DNA of 64,000 bases from Planotetraspora kaengkrachanensis (GCF_016862895.1 NZ_BONV01000042.1:1-64000); one strand, 5' to 3'; shown: positions 37,448 through 46,546, counted from the stretch's first letter. A program made the numbers and translations. The notes: generated by a model from the sequence alone, not told the origin.

Positions 37448-37491
37448 GCCGCCAGGCTACGGCCGGGCCGTACCGGCCGGACCGGCCGCAC

Positions 37492-37522
37492 TTGATGATC
37501 TTCCTTGGGCAACCTAAGGTTG
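37492..37522 (+). promoter_or_regulatory. Promoter overlapped by a perfect palindrome, leaderless start
   Basis: TTGATG (37492-37497) and TAAGGT (37515-37520) are 17 bp apart, and the ATG follows 7 bases later. A 13-bp perfect palindrome CAACCTAAGGTTG (37510-37522) covers the -10 box, so a bound regulator would block transcription. The downstream gene encodes a DNA-binding protein, suggesting autoregulation (inference). Confidence 0.65.
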
Positions 37523-37527
37523 TCGGA

Positions 37528-37932
37528 ATGGAGCCCCCTGATTTGCTGGCGCGAGCCCGCTCACGCTCTTCCGATCCGGACGACCCGCTGGAGATCCTCT
37601 CGTCCGCGATCTCGCTCAGCACCGAACTCAGCGACGACGCCGACGCCGTTCTCGACCTCGCGGTGCGCGAAGCCCGGGACGCGGGAGCGTCCTGGACCGC
37701 GATCGGGGAACGATTCGGTTTCTCCCGGCAGGCCGCGCGCAAACGCTTCACCCCGCCCTTCGCCGGCAAGACGCTGGAGAACCGCCGCAAGAAGCGCGAC
37801 GCGGCGTGCTCGTTCTGCCGGCAGCGTCCCGGACCACGGGTCCACATGGTCCACGGCGAGGCCGGCCGCATCTGCGACAAGTGCGTCGCGCTGGCCGGCG
37901 AGATCGTGGCCGACCTCGCCAAACGCCGCTGA
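37528..37932 (+). CDS. HTH plus ClpX-type C4 zinc-finger protein
   Basis: A 134-residue protein. An acidic N-terminal helix region precedes a helix-turn-helix-like segment (ASWTAIGERFGFSRQAARKRF). A C-terminal ClpX-type zinc finger has CSFC and ICDKC cysteine pairs separated by about 20 residues. It lacks the ClpX ATPase, so it is a stand-alone adaptor or transcription factor. Such HTH/zinc-finger proteins are widespread in actinomycetes without a known role. The ATG is 7 bases after TAAGGT. A hairpin lies between it and the convergent kynureninase gene. Confidence 0.85.
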   Translation: MEPPDLLARARSRSSDPDDPLEILSSAISLSTELSDDADAVLDLAVREARDAGASWTAIGERFGFSRQAARKRFTPPFAGKTLENRRKKRDAACSFCRQRPGPRVHMVHGEAGRICDKCVALAGEIVADLAKRR

Positions 37933-37936
37933 CGGC

Positions 37937-37968
37937 CCGGCCGCCGCCCACACGGGGCGGCGAGCCGG
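37937..37968. terminator. Bidirectional hairpin between convergent genes
   Basis: CCGGCCGCCGCCC pairs with GGGGCGGCG-A-GCCGG with one bulged A. It fills the 36-bp gap between the zinc-finger gene and kynU, so it can end both transcripts. Confidence 0.75.
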
Positions 37969-39204
37969 TCAGGTGACGGTCAGCCGCCGCTGGTACTGCT
38001 CGTCCCGCCACAACTCCTTGCCCAGCACCTCGGCGAACGTCGTCGCGGCGTCGTACGCGTCGACGTGGCGGACGTACAGCGGGGCGAAGCCGAACCGGAC
38101 GATGTCGGGTTCGCGGTAGTCCCCGATCACTCCCCGGTCCACGAGCGCCCGGGCCACCGGGTAGCCGTCGGGATGGCGGTAGCTCACCTGGCTGCCGCGC
38201 CGGTCGGCGTCACGCGGGCTCGCCAGGCTGAGCCCCGGGCACAGTTCGTCGACCAGGTCGATGAACAACGACGTCAACGCCACGCTCTTGGCGCGGAGCG
38301 CGCGCATGTCCACCCGCTCCCAGATGTCGAGCGAGGCGTTGAGCGCCGTGTAGGACAGCACGGGCGGGCTGCCGGAGGCGAACCTGCGCACCCCGTCGGC
38401 GGGCCGGTAGTGCGGCTCGAAGTCGAACGGCGCCGCGTGGCCGTGCCAGCCGGATATGACGTTACGGACGTGCTCGTGGTGACGCGAGGCCACATATATG
38501 TACGCGGGCGCGCCCGGACCCCCGTTGAGGTACTTGTACGTGCAGCCGATCGCGAAGTCCGCCCCGCTCACGTCGACCGGGAGGGCCCCGGCGCTGTGGC
38601 ACAGGTCCCAGACCATGAGCGCCCCGGCGGCCTGGACCCGCGCGGTCACCGCGTCGACGTCGTGCGCCGCTCCGGTGCGGTAGTCGACCTGTGAGAGCAG
38701 CACCATCGCCACGTCGTCGCCGAGAGCCTCCTCCAGGCGGAGCGCGCCGTCCGCGGTGCCGATGTCGCGGATCTCGTAGTCGCCGAGCGCGGCGGCCGCG
38801 CCCTCGACCACGTAACGGTCGGTGGGGAAGTTGTCCAGGTCGGAGATGATCACCCTGCGGCCCGGGCGCAGGGGCAGCGCGGCGGTGACGGCCTTGAAGA
38901 TGTTCACCGACGTGGAGTCGCCCGCGAGCACCTCGCCCGGCCCGGCGCCGATGAGCGGCGCGATTCTGTCACCCGTCGTCTGCGGCAGATCCCACCAGCC
39001 CGCCGTGTTCCAGCTCGCTCCCAGGTGGAGGCCCCACTCGCTTTCCACCGCGTGCGCCACGCGCGCGGCGGTACGCCGGGGAAGCGCCCCCAGCGAGTTG
39101 CCCAGAAGGTAGACGACCCCCGGCGGAAGCGTGAACTCGTCCCGGAAGTCTCTGAGGGGATCCTGCTCGTCGAGGGTCTCGCACTCCGCACGGCTGATGA
39201 CCAC
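37969..39204 (-). CDS. kynU: Kynureninase
   Basis: A 411-residue PLP enzyme that cleaves kynurenine to anthranilate and alanine in tryptophan breakdown. Blocks are VYLLGNSLGALPR, GDSTSVNIFKAV, DLDNFPTDRY, LLSQVDYRTGA, WDLCHSAGALPVD and the PLP lysine in CTYKYLNGGPGAPA. The C-terminal part includes GVIGDYREPDIVRFGFAPLY. The GTG start has AGGAG 6 bases upstream. The other kynurenine-pathway genes are not in the window. Confidence 0.95.
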   Translation of the reverse strand: MVISRAECETLDEQDPLRDFRDEFTLPPGVVYLLGNSLGALPRRTAARVAHAVESEWGLHLGASWNTAGWWDLPQTTGDRIAPLIGAGPGEVLAGDSTSVNIFKAVTAALPLRPGRRVIISDLDNFPTDRYVVEGAAAALGDYEIRDIGTADGALRLEEALGDDVAMVLLSQVDYRTGAAHDVDAVTARVQAAGALMVWDLCHSAGALPVDVSGADFAIGCTYKYLNGGPGAPAYIYVASRHHEHVRNVISGWHGHAAPFDFEPHYRPADGVRRFASGSPPVLSYTALNASLDIWERVDMRALRAKSVALTSLFIDLVDELCPGLSLASPRDADRRGSQVSYRHPDGYPVARALVDRGVIGDYREPDIVRFGFAPLYVRHVDAYDAATTFAEVLGKELWRDEQYQRRLTVT

Positions 39205-39593
39205 CTGTCGCTCCTTCGCTCACCGCGTTATGTCCCCAAATACCTTCATATGCTCACAAATGAGCTCGGGTGGGGGCGGCCTCGGACCCTTACCTTCGGG
39301 TTACTTCCGTACGCCCTGGACGGCCCGCCGCGCCCACCTGCCCAGGAACGGCGCGCCCGGTCTCGGGAGGACCGTATTCGCAGCGTTAATGACTCAGCGT
39401 TGGCATGCCGGTGAAATACGGGCCGGGATCGTTCCATGATTACGGACTGCTATAACTCGCGGAGATCACCACACGGGCACGATCCGCTCAAAATAAGCAC
39501 GGGACCAACCAGAGACTCTGTGCGATCGTGGACAAGACGGGGCAAGTTCTCTGTAGACGCCAATCCCCCGTTGGTGACAGAGGGTGATCAAAC
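39205..39593. other. 389-bp divergent promoter region
   Basis: The gap between kynU and the GntR gene is AT-richer near kynU (around 39236-39265). CCGTATT at about 39371 is mirrored by AATACGG at about 39415, an inverted repeat with a long loop. I see no gene or RNA in it. It must hold promoters for both flanking genes. Confidence 0.5.
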
Positions 39594-40346
39594 GTGACGG
39601 AGTCCCCGGTGCATCACGAGCCCCCGATCTATCGCCGCATCGCCGACCGGCTGCGCGACCAGATCCTGTCGGGCGACTTGAGTGATGGGGATCGACTACC
39701 GGGCGAAAACGCGATCATGGCTGAGTACGGCATCGCGCGAGCGACGGCGAGACAGGCGCTCGCCGTGCTCATCAACGAGGGCCTGGCCGTACCGAGGAGA
39801 GGATCGGGAGTCTACGTGCGCCTGTTCCGCCCGATCAGGCGGCACGGGTCCCGGAGGCTCTCCAGGGAACAGTGGGGACAAGGCCGGGCGGTCTGGGACT
39901 CCGACACTCGCGGCCGCTCCTACACAGTTGACGAGGTAAGGATCGAGCGGACCCCGGCGAGCGAACACGTGGCCCGGGTGCTCGACTGCGACCAGGCATG
40001 GGTGCGCCGCCGCCGGTATTCGGTGGACGGCCGGCCCGTGCAGTTGGCCGTCTCCTACTTTCCGGCCGACCTCGTCGAGGGGACGGCGGTGACCCTGCCG
40101 GACACGGGGCCGGGCGGGGTGTACGCGAGGCTCGGCGACCTGGGCTACTCCCCCGCGCACTTCACCGAGGAGGTGCGCGCCCGCATGCCGCAGCCGGGGG
40201 AGTCGAGCCTGCTCGGCCTGCCCGCGGGCACCCCGGTCATCATCATCAGCCGGGTCGCCTACGCGGCCGGAGGCATTCCGATCGAACTCAATGAGATGAC
40301 ACTCGACGCCGCGTCCTATGTACTCCAGTACGACTTCGACGCGTAG
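39594..40346 (+). CDS. GntR-family regulator (HutC-type)
   Basis: A 250-residue regulator. The winged helix is PPIYRRIADRLRDQILSGDLSDGDRLPGENAIMAEYGIARATARQALAVLINEGL, and the C-terminal UTRA ligand domain includes VRRRRYSVDGRPVQLAVSYFPADLVEGT. The effector is unknown. The GTG start follows AGAGGGTGATC. The downstream 72-residue gene is on the same strand, 114 bp away, and probably part of the same unit. Its divergent neighbour is kynU. Confidence 0.93.
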   Translation: MTESPVHHEPPIYRRIADRLRDQILSGDLSDGDRLPGENAIMAEYGIARATARQALAVLINEGLAVPRRGSGVYVRLFRPIRRHGSRRLSREQWGQGRAVWDSDTRGRSYTVDEVRIERTPASEHVARVLDCDQAWVRRRRYSVDGRPVQLAVSYFPADLVEGTAVTLPDTGPGGVYARLGDLGYSPAHFTEEVRARMPQPGESSLLGLPAGTPVIIISRVAYAAGGIPIELNEMTLDAASYVLQYDFDA

Positions 40347-40460
40347 GTCAAGGGGCAAGGTTGACCTGTCCATCCCGATCATTGATTTCTCTAGAGATGT
40401 CCCGCACCTTGAGAAAGAGACGTCAAGAACAACCGGACACGGCGAGGGAAGGGTGGACGG

Positions 40461-40679
40461 ATGTCCTTTGACCGACACCTCGCCGAGATTGCCCGGGAGT
40501 TCCCGGAATGGACGATCTGGCGGAGTGATGCGGGCCGGTGGTGGGCCACCCGGCATCACCCGCTGACCATGGAGCAGCGGGAGGCCGGCTGCGCGATGAC
40601 CATCGACGCGGACGACCCCGACGGGCTGCGCGGTCAGCTGCGTGAGCAAGAGGAACGTGCCACGCTCGCCGATCCGTGA
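40461..40679 (+). CDS. Small Trp/His-rich hypothetical protein
   Basis: A 72-residue protein: FDRHLAEIAREFPEWTIWRSDAGRWWATRH, then a charged C-terminal half ending in REQEERATLA. I recognise it only as a small protein frequent in many copies in Streptosporangiaceae near regulators; no function is known. The ATG has AGGGTGG upstream. It is followed at once by a strong terminator, which supports it as the last gene of the GntR unit. Confidence 0.75.
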   Translation: MSFDRHLAEIAREFPEWTIWRSDAGRWWATRHHPLTMEQREAGCAMTIDADDPDGLRGQLREQEERATLADP

Positions 40680-40681
40680 GC

Positions 40682-40720
40682 GCGGAAGCCTCCGACCCTA
40701 TCGGGGGCGGAGGCTTCCGC
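40682..40720. terminator. 13-bp perfect hairpin
   Basis: GCGGAAGCCTCCG (40682-40694) and its exact complement (40708-40720) flank a 13-base loop. It starts 3 bp after the stop of the 72-residue gene and faces the convergent DivIVA gene. Confidence 0.85.
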
Positions 40721-40784
40721 TCGTTCGCCCGTGGGGGCGTCGCCACTGGTGCCAATCACAACGGCGCCCTCACGGGTCCGACTC

Positions 40785-42026
40785 CTACCTGTTCTGGAAC
40801 GGCCCCTGGTCCTCGTGCGACTGACGGAGCCGGCCGAAGTCGACCTCGGTGTACTCCGCGACCTCCACGACCATAGGCGCGGGGGCGAGGGGGTCGGCGT
40901 GGCGGACGTCGTCCACGATCACCCGGATGTCGTCGTTGGCGTCACCCGCGGAGTGGTCCACCGGGCGAACCGGGCGGAACATGTCGACGCCCTCGTGGGC
41001 CGGGGTGTGGCCTGCCGCGTATCCGGCCTCGTCAGCGGTCGCGACGTCCAGGCCCTCGGCCTCGACCCGGCCACCGGACCTGATCGCGTCGTCACCCTGG
41101 TCGTCCAGATCGCCCTGGTCAGCCGGGGCGATGTCGGCCACGGCGTCCTCCTGGGACTCCGGCTGGGCGGGGACGTCGGCGACAGGCTGCTCGGCCTGCT
41201 GAGCCTCGCGGAACTGGGGAGCGGGCGGAACGACCGCCGCCTCGTCGATCAGCGGCCCCGCCGCCGCCTCGCGGTGCAGCAGGTCGCCGAGGACCGATCC
41301 GATCTCGTTGAGGCGGCGCATGACCTCGGTGTGCGTGTCGGTCAGGTAGACGACTCTGCGGCCGGTGTGCTCGTCGAGCGCGGTGACCCGCTTCTCGGCG
41401 GCGGCGAGGGAGGCGCTCGCCTCCGCGTTGGCGTCGGCCACCTGGCGCTCCGACTCCAGCCGCGCGGCGGTCAGCTGCCGGTCCGACTCCGCGCGGGCCG
41501 AGCGCAGGGTGTCCTCCGCCTCGGCGCGGGCCGTCCCCAGGGTCTCCTCGGCGTCGGAACCGGCCTGCGACAACAGCCGCTCCGCGGCGGCGGTCGCGTC
41601 GGCCACCCGCCGCTCGGCCTCCTCCTGGGCGGCGGACCTGATCGACTCGGCCTGCTCACGCGCCATCATGACCTGGCGCTCGGCCTCGGCCGCCGCGTTG
41701 TCGCGCATGCGGGCGGCCTCGGACTCCGACGCCTCCTTGTTGGCCGCCGCCTCCTCATGGGCCAGCTTGAGGATCTGGCTCAGGCGCTCGCCCAGTTCGT
41801 CGGGGTTCTGCGGCGCCTCGGTCATCTTGCGGCGCGCGTCGGCGAGTTCGATGCGGCTCTGCTCGGCCTGGTCGATGGTGCGGGCGAGCCGTTCCTCCAG
41901 GTCCCGGATCTGGTTGCGCGTGCGGATCATGTAGTCGTGGACCTGCCTGCGACTGTATCCGCGCATGACGACCTCGAAGGAGTCGTCGCTCATAAGGTCG
42001 GGGAAGTTCTCGGTCTGGTTGGTCAT
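40785..42026 (-). CDS. DivIVA-domain coiled-coil protein
   Basis: A 413-residue cytoskeleton-like protein. The N-terminal DivIVA-type segment is DSFEVVMRGYSRRQVHDYMIRTRNQI. A long coiled coil (about residues 38-235) is rich in Ala, Glu and Arg, with repeated A-E-S/A-E-R units. An acidic, Pro/Gln-rich tail (about 265-413) is probably disordered. DivIVA-like proteins mark curved membrane and tips and organise growth and cell-wall synthesis in actinomycetes. It stands alone, with a strong terminator on its convergent side. Confidence 0.9.
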   Translation of the reverse strand: MTNQTENFPDLMSDDSFEVVMRGYSRRQVHDYMIRTRNQIRDLEERLARTIDQAEQSRIELADARRKMTEAPQNPDELGERLSQILKLAHEEAAANKEASESEAARMRDNAAAEAERQVMMAREQAESIRSAAQEEAERRVADATAAAERLLSQAGSDAEETLGTARAEAEDTLRSARAESDRQLTAARLESERQVADANAEASASLAAAEKRVTALDEHTGRRVVYLTDTHTEVMRRLNEIGSVLGDLLHREAAAGPLIDEAAVVPPAPQFREAQQAEQPVADVPAQPESQEDAVADIAPADQGDLDDQGDDAIRSGGRVEAEGLDVATADEAGYAAGHTPAHEGVDMFRPVRPVDHSAGDANDDIRVIVDDVRHADPLAPAPMVVEVAEYTEVDFGRLRQSHEDQGPFQNR

Positions 42027-42177
42027 GACAAGCCCTGGGGGTCGAAGATAGAGACGGTACGCACGTCAGGACACGACTTTCCTGCTATCGGGCGGACATC
42101 GCAACCCGAACGCCTCAAGCGCCCAGGGGAAAATTGCAGGACACCGGCCCTCAGGCGGCCGCGGAGCGCGTGGAATC

Positions 42178-42717
42178 ATGACCCGCATGCCGTACATCGC
42201 AGCTCTGGACGACGACGCCGTGCCGATGATCCACCCCGACGCGTGGGTGGCGCCGGGGGCGGTGGTGGTCGGGCGCGTACGGCTCGGCCGGGCGACCAGC
42301 GTCTGGTACGGCTCGGTCCTTCGCGGTGACGACGAGCGGATCGAGGTCGGAGCGGAGTGCAACATCCAGGACCTGTGCTGCCTGCACTCCGACCCGGGAG
42401 AGCCCGCGATCCTCGAGGACCGGGTGAGCCTCGGGCACCGGGCGATGGTGCACGGCGCGCACATCGGCGCGGGCGCCCTGGTCGGGATCGGCGCGACCGT
42501 GCTGGGCCGCGCCGTCGTCGGAGAGGGCTCGCTCGTCGCGGCGGGCGCCGTCGTCACCCCGGGCGCGAAGATCCCCGCCGGGGTGCTGGTGGCCGGCGTG
42601 CCCGGCCGGATCGTCCGCGAGCTCACCGACGACGACCGCGCGTCCTTCGCCCGCACACCGGCTAACTACCAGGCGAAGGCCCGGCGGCACGCCGCTGCGA
42701 CCGAGCTTTCCCGATGA
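42178..42717 (+). CDS. Gamma-class carbonic anhydrase-like hexapeptide protein
   Basis: A 179-residue left-handed beta-helix protein with hexapeptide repeats (AWVAPGAVVVGRVRLGRATSVWYG, GALVGIGATVLGRAVVGEGSLVAAGAVV). Zinc ligands of the gamma-CA family are present as H70, H87 and H92. CO2 hydration is likely but not certain, as many family members are inactive. The ATG starts MTRMPYIAAL. The last 56 bp overlap, in antisense, the 3' end of the secreted phosphatase gene. Confidence 0.92.
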   Translation: MTRMPYIAALDDDAVPMIHPDAWVAPGAVVVGRVRLGRATSVWYGSVLRGDDERIEVGAECNIQDLCCLHSDPGEPAILEDRVSLGHRAMVHGAHIGAGALVGIGATVLGRAVVGEGSLVAAGAVVTPGAKIPAGVLVAGVPGRIVRELTDDDRASFARTPANYQAKARRHAAATELSR

Positions 42718-43642
42718 AGGTCCCGGTCAGGACCAGGTGATCGGAGAGCTCGGGATCGGTCCTGACCACCTCGGATCCCGCGGCCATGAAGTCCGCCTCG
42801 GTCGCGAAGACATAGTCGATCTTGCGGCCGCCCCGGGTCGTCGGGGTGCCGCCCCGGCGCTGCGCCAGGTACGGCCCGGCCCCCACCTCCGTGTACCTCC
42901 CGGTGCCGAGACCCTTGCCGTACACGGCGGAGAGCTGGGGGTCCTCCGGCTTGCGGTTGAAGTCGCCGCCGAGGATCACCGGACTGCCTCCGGCGTATGC
43001 CGCGACCAGTTCCTCCACCTGGCGGGGCGACTCGGTCTCCGAGATGTGCGTCACACAGCTCACCGACCGGCGTTGACCCACCATGCTCCGTGCGCACAGC
43101 AGGCCGCGTGGATGGACTCGTGAGCCGGGGCCGGCTGCCGCGTCCACGGCGAGCATCCGCCGCAGCGGCCGTCCGGTGACGGGCCCCTTGAGCGCCAGCG
43201 CCAGGCCGAACGTCTTCTTGTCCGGTGGCGTCGTCCGGGACGTGAGGTCGCCCCAGAATCGGCGGCACTTGTCGCCCTTGCCGTCGCGCGCGTGCGCCCG
43301 GTCGATCCCGAACCAGACGATCCGGTAGTCCGGCAGCTTCCGCTGGAGCAGGTCGACCTGCGCGTAACACATCTCCGTGAACGAGGCGACGTCGATGTCA
43401 CGCCGGCGGACGAGTTCGGCGACCTCACCCGCCCATGCGCGCCTGCGGTCGGGACGCAGGCTCTCCGTGCAGGTGTCGTCCCGGTTGTTCGCCGCGCAGA
43501 CGTTGTAGGTCAGCACGTTGACGCGGTACGGCCCCGGCCGATCCGCGGCCGACGCACCGGTGAACCCCGCCGTCAGCACGACCGGTGCCGCCACCAGTGC
43601 CGCGCCGCGCCGACGCCATCCCGCTTTCCGCACGCGCCACAC
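42662..43642 (-). CDS. Secreted endonuclease/exonuclease/phosphatase family protein
   Basis: A 326-residue exported protein. The signal peptide (RKAGWRRRGAALVAAPVVLTAG, then A-S-A) precedes an EEP fold: LTYNVCAANNRDD, ASFTEMCY with catalytic Glu, CVTHISE, ILGGDFNRKPEDP (Asp/Asn) and a final SDHLVLTGTF with catalytic His. Such proteins act on nucleic acids or phospho-lipids; no closer assignment is possible. The start is GTG. The 3' end overlaps the gamma-CA gene by 56 bp. Confidence 0.9.
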   Translation of the reverse strand: MWRVRKAGWRRRGAALVAAPVVLTAGFTGASAADRPGPYRVNVLTYNVCAANNRDDTCTESLRPDRRRAWAGEVAELVRRRDIDVASFTEMCYAQVDLLQRKLPDYRIVWFGIDRAHARDGKGDKCRRFWGDLTSRTTPPDKKTFGLALALKGPVTGRPLRRMLAVDAAAGPGSRVHPRGLLCARSMVGQRRSVSCVTHISETESPRQVEELVAAYAGGSPVILGGDFNRKPEDPQLSAVYGKGLGTGRYTEVGAGPYLAQRRGGTPTTRGGRKIDYVFATEADFMAAGSEVVRTDPELSDHLVLTGTFIGKARSQRRAAGPSPGS

Positions 43643-43732
43643 CCCCCGATTCCGGGAGCCCTCGCGGGCATCCGTTCAGGAGGTCATTTGCGACAAATCC
43701 CCCCATAGGCGGTGACAGTAGCTGAATCTGGA

Positions 43733-44977
43733 TCATCCAACCCATGCGCCTGTGGTGAAATTTCCTACATTGATTGCCATAACGGGCGCGGCGACAGCCA
43801 GGTACGCCACGAAGACCCACGGCTTGCGCGCGCCGGTGATGCCGATCGACAAGTAGAGCGGCCACCACAACAACGACGCCCGGCCGACCGACATGTAGAA
43901 CGACGACATCGCGAGCAGCGCGACGGCCTGGGGCGCGAGGTAGGCGAGGTTCCCCCACCGTCGTCTGACGGCCTGCCAGACGACGAGCGCCGCCAGCACG
44001 AGGGCCGCGAGGATCTCCTCGCGGTACGACGTGCGCAGGACGCTCTCCTCGAGCGACCGGTTCCAGGTGTTGACGAGGACCTGCCAGGGCCACTCGGCGA
44101 AGCGCCCCCAGTAGTCCGCCTCGGCGTGCTTCCACGCCAGCAGGTCACCCGTACGCGACCAGAGATAGCCCATGTAGGCCAGCACGGGCACCGCGGGAAG
44201 CGCCAGCCACGGCGCGGTCCGCCATCCCTTCCCCCGCAGGCCGTTGTCGGCGACCAGGAACTGCACGACCAGTCCCGCGAGGAGGAACAGGCCCGAGACG
44301 CGGATCGAGGAGGCGAAGGCCGCGCAGACCGCCGCCGCCTCCCAGCGTCCCCGCCGCGCGAGCAGCCAGGCGGGGATCGCCAGCGCGAGGAACGGCGCCT
44401 CCGAGTAGCCCGCCAGCATGAAGACGGCGAACGGACTGAGGAAGAAGGCCAGCACGGTCCACGTGCCGGTGCCCTCCTTGAACGACTCGCTCAGCCGGGA
44501 CAGCGCGACCGCCACCACCGCGCTCGCGACGAACGACACCAGCACGATGGCGAGGCTCCAGTCGGAGACGACCACGTGCACGTAGCGCAGGAACAGCGGA
44601 AGCCCGGGGAAGAACGCGGCCAGCTTGGGCGCGTCCGGCATCCCCGGCGACCCGTCGTAGCCGTACTGCGCGATCGCGATGAAGTTGTCGGAGTCCCAGG
44701 GCGTGAGGCGGTCGAGCAGCGGGGCGTCGGTCCGCCCCGGAGCCGCGAGGACCATGTAGATGTACGTCGCCACGTGCCAGAAGAGCCAGATCAGCAGTGC
44801 CGTGCGGTCGGCCCGCGAGCCCAGCCACCAGGGTCGGTCCGAACTCGCTTCGGTCGCGTCACCGGTCGCGGGCGGGACGGCCGGCGCCGGGGCGTCCGGG
44901 GCCGGGGTTCCCGGCGGCGCCTCCGCTCGCACGGGATCCGCGGCGGCCACGGGCTGGTGGATCTCTGTCACGACCAC
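43733..44977 (-). CDS. Multi-pass mannosyltransferase-like protein (PIG-V family)
   Basis: A 414-residue membrane protein with about nine helices and a long Ala/Pro-rich N-terminal tail. The loop after TM1, LLDRLTPWDSDNFIAIAQYGYDG, with the D-S/D-x pair near the membrane, and FFPGLPLFLRYV are typical of PIG-V/GT-C transferases, which move mannose from a polyprenol-phosphate donor. The acceptor is unknown. The GTG at 44977 is used; another GTG two codons on is possible. It is divergent from the 463-residue gene at 45155. Confidence 0.88.
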   Translation of the reverse strand: MVVTEIHQPVAAADPVRAEAPPGTPAPDAPAPAVPPATGDATEASSDRPWWLGSRADRTALLIWLFWHVATYIYMVLAAPGRTDAPLLDRLTPWDSDNFIAIAQYGYDGSPGMPDAPKLAAFFPGLPLFLRYVHVVVSDWSLAIVLVSFVASAVVAVALSRLSESFKEGTGTWTVLAFFLSPFAVFMLAGYSEAPFLALAIPAWLLARRGRWEAAAVCAAFASSIRVSGLFLLAGLVVQFLVADNGLRGKGWRTAPWLALPAVPVLAYMGYLWSRTGDLLAWKHAEADYWGRFAEWPWQVLVNTWNRSLEESVLRTSYREEILAALVLAALVVWQAVRRRWGNLAYLAPQAVALLAMSSFYMSVGRASLLWWPLYLSIGITGARKPWVFVAYLAVAAPVMAINVGNFTTGAWVG

Positions 44978-45154
44978 CTATCGAATACGTCCGGAGTGTC
45001 CATGCCAAGGGTCGACGGCACGTGTTTGCGAGCTTATGCGGCATTCGCCAGCGTTCACGCAGGTCATCACCTTTCCTGGCACGGAAAGTTCCACCTCCGT
45101 CCACGAGATCGCGCTTCCGCCTCCGGTGTCGGTGACCGGAACTAGCATTGCCGC

Positions 45155-46546
45155 GTGCGATGGGACGGGTTCACGGCGATGGAGCGGGATGTCCGCGCTC
45201 TCGTCGGCGACCCCCGGTGGATGACGCTTCCCCCCGTCGTGCGCGCCCAGGTGATGGCCCAGCGGATGCTCGAGACCCCCGACGGGTCACGCTGGCTGTT
45301 CGGCGCCCACGCGCGGTGGCACCGGTTCGGCCCGGCCGACGGCCGCTGGCATCTGTCGGCGCCGCCGTCGCACACCGGCGTCCGGTCGGCCGCCCGGGTC
45401 GTGCCGCCGCCCCCGGCGATCCCGCCGCTCCCGCTTCCCGCCGGGCCCGACTTCGCGTACGAGCGTGGATCCACCCAGGCCTTCGTGGGGCCGGACGTCC
45501 CCGAGGGGATCACCGAGGGCATCCGGGCGATGCTGCAGGCGCAACGGGGTCTTCGCCGCGACGACTTCCCCCTGCCTCCCGAGGGTTTCCACGGGATGTT
45601 CGCCCGGGACGTGACCAGTCCGGTGGCGGCCGTCTGGGGCACGGTCATGTGGTGCGCCTATGCCCCCGCCTTCGACGGCAACGAGATCCTGCTGTCGATG
45701 TTCGGCGAGTTCCTGGCCCGGCCGCTTCCGGGGGACGACTGGGTGCGCTGGCTGCCGCCGACGTCCCTGGACGCGCTCGTCGCGCTGTACGCCGAGCGCA
45801 TGGCCGCGGGGGCCGCGCGGGCCGGGCTGCACCTCGTGCGGCTGATGACGGACACGGCCGCCGTCCTCCGCGCCGACGCGCGGTTCCGGCCCCGGGCCGA
45901 GGCCCTCATCGCGATGGCCGAGCCGATCCTGGCCCAGCCGTGGCTCGACCACCACGCCCTCGCGGGCGGCGCCGTACGGCAGGCGTGGTTGTCGCGATGC
46001 CCGCCTCGACTGCTCGGCGCCACGCTCACCGAGACCTCGCCTGGCGAACACTTCCGGCACAGCCTGTACGACCTGGTCGAGTCCCTGTCGTTCACCACCG
46101 CCCGGGGCGCCGACCCGCGTGCGGCGGCCGCCGCCCTGCTCGCCGCCGACCTCCACGGTCGTTTCGCGGGGGCGCCGGCGGCCGCCGACGCCGTCAACCT
46201 GCTCTACGCGTGGATGGACGAGGAGTCACGTCACCAGCTCTATGTGACGCTCACGGATCCGTCCCATCCGCTCCGCGGTTTCTGGCCCGCCCGCGGCGCG
46301 CTTCCCCCGGCGCTCGTGCCGCCCGACCGCCGAGCCGCCGCCGCCCTTCTGGGGGCCGCCTACGCCACGGGGCTGGCGTGGTGCCGGCTCACCTGGACGG
46401 CGCCGCCCTCGAGCGGTTTCGCGGCCTCCTCGGCCGTGGTGCCGTTCCTGATGCACCAGCGCGATGATCCGTTTCCGGCCGGTGGACCTGGTAGCGTCGG
46501 TTCGCCGCATGATCACGGTCGGCTGCCCGACAGGGCCTGGCAATAA
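45155..46546 (+). CDS. Conserved hypothetical protein, 463 residues
   Basis: A large soluble protein I do not recognise. The N-terminal part (about 1-75) has LETPDGSRWLFGAHARWHRF and looks like a small WXG-type barrel. A Pro-rich linker (VVPPPPAIPPLPLPAGP) leads to a helical domain with RDVTSPVAAVWGTVMWCAYAP, which resembles proteins that handle a hydrophobic ligand. The GTG at 45155 is 6 bases after TAGCAT, a leaderless layout. The last about 15 codons run through a copy of the dispersed GCATGATCACG core (46507-46517), so the natural C-terminus may have been altered by element insertion. Confidence 0.8.
   Translation: MRWDGFTAMERDVRALVGDPRWMTLPPVVRAQVMAQRMLETPDGSRWLFGAHARWHRFGPADGRWHLSAPPSHTGVRSAARVVPPPPAIPPLPLPAGPDFAYERGSTQAFVGPDVPEGITEGIRAMLQAQRGLRRDDFPLPPEGFHGMFARDVTSPVAAVWGTVMWCAYAPAFDGNEILLSMFGEFLARPLPGDDWVRWLPPTSLDALVALYAERMAAGAARAGLHLVRLMTDTAAVLRADARFRPRAEALIAMAEPILAQPWLDHHALAGGAVRQAWLSRCPPRLLGATLTETSPGEHFRHSLYDLVESLSFTTARGADPRAAAAALLAADLHGRFAGAPAAADAVNLLYAWMDEESRHQLYVTLTDPSHPLRGFWPARGALPPALVPPDRRAAAALLGAAYATGLAWCRLTWTAPPSSGFAASSAVVPFLMHQRDDPFPAGGPGSVGSPHDHGRLPDRAWQ
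46507..46517. repeat. Solitary copy of the GCATGATCACG core
   Basis: A single core without a 53-bp partner, in the 3' end of the 463-residue gene. It could be a degraded copy of the dispersed element, or chance. Confidence 0.45.
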
